The notes under the pieces: generated by a model
The model's database searches: none
What the model saw: only the letters and a program-made list of their open reading frames with translations
What the model was told of the DNA's origin: nothing
In this document: positions 61,255 to 64,000 of the stretch, one piece after another
Numbering within the stretch: the first letter of the stretch is position 1
Layout: each line of letters opens with the position of its first letter
Made by a program: the position numbers and the translations under genes
From: an uncultured Rikenellaceae bacterium
GTDB taxonomy: Bacteria > Bacteroidota > Bacteroidia > Bacteroidales > Rikenellaceae
Length of the DNA stretch: 64,000 nt
Assembly: GCA_910577285.1 (NCBI GenBank)
Contig: CAJTLO010000003.1
Coordinates: 188,774 to 252,773, forward strand
Direction: 5' to 3'

Positions 61255-63444
61255 ATGGTGAAGAAATTGGGATCGCTGTTGGGGATGGTCGCAGCCGCTT
61301 GGACGGCCTGCGCCGCCACCCCGCAGTTCACATACGAAGATATAGCTGCCGGGAAGTTCGCGCAGCGTACCGTCGCCGGGCTGCGGTCGATGGCCGACGG
61401 GGAACATTATACGGTGCTCGACAGCGGTCGGGTGGTCGTCTATTCCTATGCCGGGGGCGAGCGGCAGGGGGTGTTGGCTTCGCCGGAGGAGATCGGTGTG
61501 GCGTGGCAGCGCATCGCCGACTACCGGCTCAGCCCCGCCGAGGACAAGGTGCTGTTCCGGCTCGACGGCAAACCCCTCTATCGGCGTTCGGCCCACTCGT
61601 CGTACGTGGTGTACGATACGAAGTCGGGTGAAACCCGGCCTCTGCATGCGAGCGACAGCCTGCGCTATGCGGTATTCTCGCCCGACGGGGAGCGCGTGGC
61701 CTTCGTGCTGCGAAACAACATCTATGTGAAGGAGCTCTCTACGGGGCGCGAAACGGCGGTCACGACCGACGGGGTGCCCAACCATGTCATCAACGGCATG
61801 CCCGACTGGGTGTACGAGGAGGAGTGGGGCCTCGAGGATGCGCTCCGCTGGTCGCCCGACGGGAGGCGGATCGCCTACCTGCGTTTCGACGAGAGCGGGG
61901 TGCGCGATTATTCGCTCGATTTCTACGGTCCCGACGGTAGCGCTCCGGCCGACGATGCCACTTCGCCCCTCTATCCGCGGCGGTTCACCTACAAGTACCC
62001 GATGGCCGGGGAGGCCAACTCCGTGGTGTCGCTCCGTGTCTACGACCTGAAGACGGGGAAAACCGAGCGTGTGGATACCGGCCGGGAGCCCGACCAGTAC
62101 GTACCTTTCTTCGGCTGGACGCCCGCGGGGGAGCTCTGCTTCTATCGGATCAACCGCCTTCAGAACCATCTGGAGGTCTTCGTGGACAACCTCAAGGGGC
62201 GCCGGAAGATGATCTACGAGGAGCGGTCCGACAAATACATCGACAACATCGGTCCGGGGACGGTGACCTTCCTCTCCGACAGCGACCGCTTCGTGGTGAA
62301 GAACGAAACGCGCACCGGTTTCTCGCACCTTTATATGTACAGCATGGAGAAGGGATTCCTCTATCCGTTGACCGCAGGCGAGTGGGAGGTACGCAGCCTG
62401 GTGTGCGCGACGGACGACAAGGTGTGGTTCCTCTCCAACGAAACCTCGCCGCTGCGCAACAACTTCTACGTGGTGGGGACCGACGGCAAGGGCAAACGGC
62501 GGCTCACCCGGGGGGACGGTATCCATGCCATCGCACCGAGTCAGGGATGCAAATACTATATAAGTTACTTCTCCAACTCCTCGACGCCCAACACGGTGAC
62601 GCTTCACGACGGTCGGGGAAAACTGTTGCGCACGCTGGAGGAGAATGCGGCGCTGAAGGAGTATATCGCCGGTATGGACTATCCGGTCAAGGAGTTCTTT
62701 ACCTTCCCCGTCACCCGCGACGGCCGCCGGATAGAGCTCAACTGCTACATCGTGAAGCCTGCGGATTTCGATCCCGGCAAGAGCTACCCGGTGCTCTTCA
62801 CCCAGTACAGCGGACCGGCGTCGCAGCAGGTGCTCGACCGCTGGTCGGTGGATTGGGAGGATGCGCTCGTGCAACAGGGGTACCTCGTGGTGTGCATGGA
62901 CCCGCGCGGCACGGGGGGCCGGGGCGAGTGGTTCAAGAAGCTGACCTACGGTCAGATGGGACTGCTCGAAACGGAAGACCAGATCGATCTGGCCCGCTAC
63001 GTGGCCGGGCTGCCCTATGTGGACGCTTCGCGGCTCGGCATCTACGGCTGGAGCTACGGCGGTTTCATGTCGCTCAACTGTATCCTGAAAGGGGCCGACG
63101 TCTACCGGATGGCCATTTCGGTCGCACCGGTAACCTCGTGGCGCTATTACGATTCGGTCTATACGGAACGGGTGAACGGCCTGCCGCAGCAGAATCCCGA
63201 CGGCTACGACATCCCCTCGCCCGTCTATTATGCCGACCGGTTGCAGGGAAGGCTGTTGCTGATGCACGGCTCGGCCGACGACAATGTCCATCCGCAGAAC
63301 AGTTACAGAATGGCTTACGAGCTGGTGCGGGAGGGAAAACAGTTCGATATGATGATCTATACGGACGACAATCATTCGATGTTGCCCAACGGACATTTCA
63401 ATGTAAGGCAGAAAATGGTCGATTATTGCCTCGAGAATCTTTGA
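61255..63444 (+). CDS. Dipeptidyl-peptidase IV-like S9 serine peptidase
   Basis: A 729-residue exported prolyl-oligopeptidase-family enzyme. A signal peptide (VKKLGSLLGMVAAAWTACAA) is followed by an N-terminal beta-propeller (about 30-470; repeats such as YAVFSPDGERVAFV, DALRWSPDGRRIAYLRFDE) and an alpha/beta-hydrolase domain. Catalytic triad: Ser600 in GWSYGGF, Asp in HGSADDNVHP and His in DDNHSML. DPP-IV enzymes cleave Xaa-Pro dipeptides; the double-Glu substrate-binding motif is plausibly VYEEEWG at about 184-190. It probably lies in the periplasm. A strong terminator follows. Confidence 0.92.
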   Translation: MVKKLGSLLGMVAAAWTACAATPQFTYEDIAAGKFAQRTVAGLRSMADGEHYTVLDSGRVVVYSYAGGERQGVLASPEEIGVAWQRIADYRLSPAEDKVLFRLDGKPLYRRSAHSSYVVYDTKSGETRPLHASDSLRYAVFSPDGERVAFVLRNNIYVKELSTGRETAVTTDGVPNHVINGMPDWVYEEEWGLEDALRWSPDGRRIAYLRFDESGVRDYSLDFYGPDGSAPADDATSPLYPRRFTYKYPMAGEANSVVSLRVYDLKTGKTERVDTGREPDQYVPFFGWTPAGELCFYRINRLQNHLEVFVDNLKGRRKMIYEERSDKYIDNIGPGTVTFLSDSDRFVVKNETRTGFSHLYMYSMEKGFLYPLTAGEWEVRSLVCATDDKVWFLSNETSPLRNNFYVVGTDGKGKRRLTRGDGIHAIAPSQGCKYYISYFSNSSTPNTVTLHDGRGKLLRTLEENAALKEYIAGMDYPVKEFFTFPVTRDGRRIELNCYIVKPADFDPGKSYPVLFTQYSGPASQQVLDRWSVDWEDALVQQGYLVVCMDPRGTGGRGEWFKKLTYGQMGLLETEDQIDLARYVAGLPYVDASRLGIYGWSYGGFMSLNCILKGADVYRMAISVAPVTSWRYYDSVYTERVNGLPQQNPDGYDIPSPVYYADRLQGRLLLMHGSADDNVHPQNSYRMAYELVREGKQFDMMIYTDDNHSMLPNGHFNVRQKMVDYCLENL

Positions 63445-63473
63445 CGGGCAAAGAGTTGATTGTGATGGAATTG

Positions 63474-63507
63474 AATCCTTTCCGCCGACCGGCGGAAAGG
63501 ATTTTTG
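63474..63507 (+). terminator. Intrinsic terminator after the DPP-IV-like gene
   Basis: A perfect 13-bp stem (AATCCTTTCCGCC / GGCGGAAAGGATT) with a 4-nt loop, followed by TTT and a T/C-rich tail, 29 nt past the stop. Confidence 0.85.
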
Positions 63508-63618
63508 CTCTCTTTTCATAGCCGAATGCAGGGGACGGTGCGTCTTTGGTTTAGTTTTTGCAAAACTGATAGGCAAGAGAACAAGCAGTTTTGTTAAACC
63601 AATTAAACTATCTGAATT

Positions 63619-64000
63619 ATGAAAAGACTTTTTATCTCAGTGGCAGCCATTCTGTGTATGGCAGCTACGGCATCGGCTCAGACCCTTATCGTGGTTGAAG
63701 AGAAACCGGTTCTTACCAACAAGAAGGGAGCTCCCATTCTTCCTCAGGCAGGCGATGTGTCGATAGGCATCAGCACGACGCCGTTCTTCTCCTACCTGGG
63801 CAACATGTTCACCCGTGACGGTTCCAATACGGCACCCACGTTCAACAGCCTCGGCGCAGGTCTCAACATGAAATTCTTTACGGCCGACAACCAGGCCATC
63901 CGTGCCGGTCTGAACGTAAACTTCGGTACTGACTACTATTATGGCAACCCCACCAGCAATACCGTGGCAGGTGCTACCGTTACCGACCGCATGGAGAAGA
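63619..64000 (+). CDS. Outer-membrane beta-barrel protein, N-terminal part (cut by window edge)
   Basis: The first 127 codons of a gene that runs off the right edge. A clear type I signal peptide (KRLFISVAAILCMAATASAQ, cleavage after ASA) is followed by a mature N-terminus and beta-strand-like alternation (VSIGISTTPFFSYLGNMF, GLNMKFFTADNQAIRAGLNVNF), consistent with a porin-like outer-membrane barrel. No specific family could be assigned from this fragment. A TTTAGTTTTTG sequence around 63550-63560 resembles a promoter with one extra spacer base. Confidence 0.65.
   Translation, partial: MKRLFISVAAILCMAATASAQTLIVVEEKPVLTNKKGAPILPQAGDVSIGISTTPFFSYLGNMFTRDGSNTAPTFNSLGAGLNMKFFTADNQAIRAGLNVNFGTDYYYGNPTSNTVAGATVTDRMEK

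Noticed and set aside
60292-63576. Minus-strand ORF of 1094 codons
   Set aside because: It covers nadC and the DPP-IV-like gene in antisense; both have intact active-site motifs on the plus strand.

Overview
The window is a 64 kb, GC-rich chromosomal segment of a Bacteroidota bacterium, most likely a Rikenellaceae/Alistipes-like gut anaerobe. Reasons: TAnnTTTG-type -7 promoter elements recur directly upstream of genes; there is a MurF-Alr fusion, a MutS2 with a C-terminal Smr domain, a ParE/ParC pair, DUF4270 and DUF3098 proteins, a lone glycogen-synthase N-domain, and the ftsX-DUF3098-uppP-truB-queA order typical of the phylum. The genus is inference. No rRNA, tRNA or complete insertion sequence was seen.

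Layout. 1-2.6 kb: ftsK (cut by the left edge), murI, aroK. 2.6-8.7 kb: a leftward unit plsC-parE-small ORF-parC-aroK. 8.9-11 kb: fabD and ruvA. 11.2-16.4 kb: a rightward nucleotide-sugar operon (WbpB-, WbpE-, WbpD-, WbpA-like enzymes plus a glycosyltransferase) that should make a UDP-2,3-diacetamido-glucuronate-type precursor for a surface glycan. 16.5-20.2 kb: a Skp-like lipoprotein, then YbbR-like protein-coaE-folP-lolD. 20.2-22.5 kb: a gene-free island with a small decaying CRISPR array (two perfect 36-nt repeats, older degenerate ones) and a 41-bp tandem repeat; no cas genes are in the window. 22.5-29.9 kb: an M3 peptidase, LptD, an N-acetylmuramoyl-L-alanine amidase and an MCE/MlaD protein (envelope functions). 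30-36.8 kb: mutS2, murF-alr fusion, an RsmI-like methyltransferase, a 2-Cys peroxiredoxin. 37-49.9 kb: topA, a DUF4270 lipoprotein, a GT5-like protein, queA-truB-uppP-DUF3098-ftsX, a YfhO-family membrane protein and a polyprenyl synthase. 50-53.8 kb: an accessory patch with a frameshifted AraC regulator divergent from a nitroreductase, an orphan nucleotidyltransferase-fold protein and a lower-GC Fic protein. 54-64 kb: pepD, ispF, a three-gene kinase/VWA/pseudokinase module, nadC, a DPP-IV-like peptidase and the start of an outer-membrane protein gene.

The best candidate for a little-described system is the overlapping trio at 56455-60082: a serine/threonine-kinase-like protein with WG repeats, a stand-alone VWA protein with an intact MIDAS motif, and a second kinase-derived protein that shares the N-terminal block of the first but has lost its catalytic residues and ends in WG repeats. 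All three overlap by a few bases, which points to co-translation and a shared complex. The decaying CRISPR array, the 41-bp repeat and the frameshifted AraC gene are the other features most worth checking.
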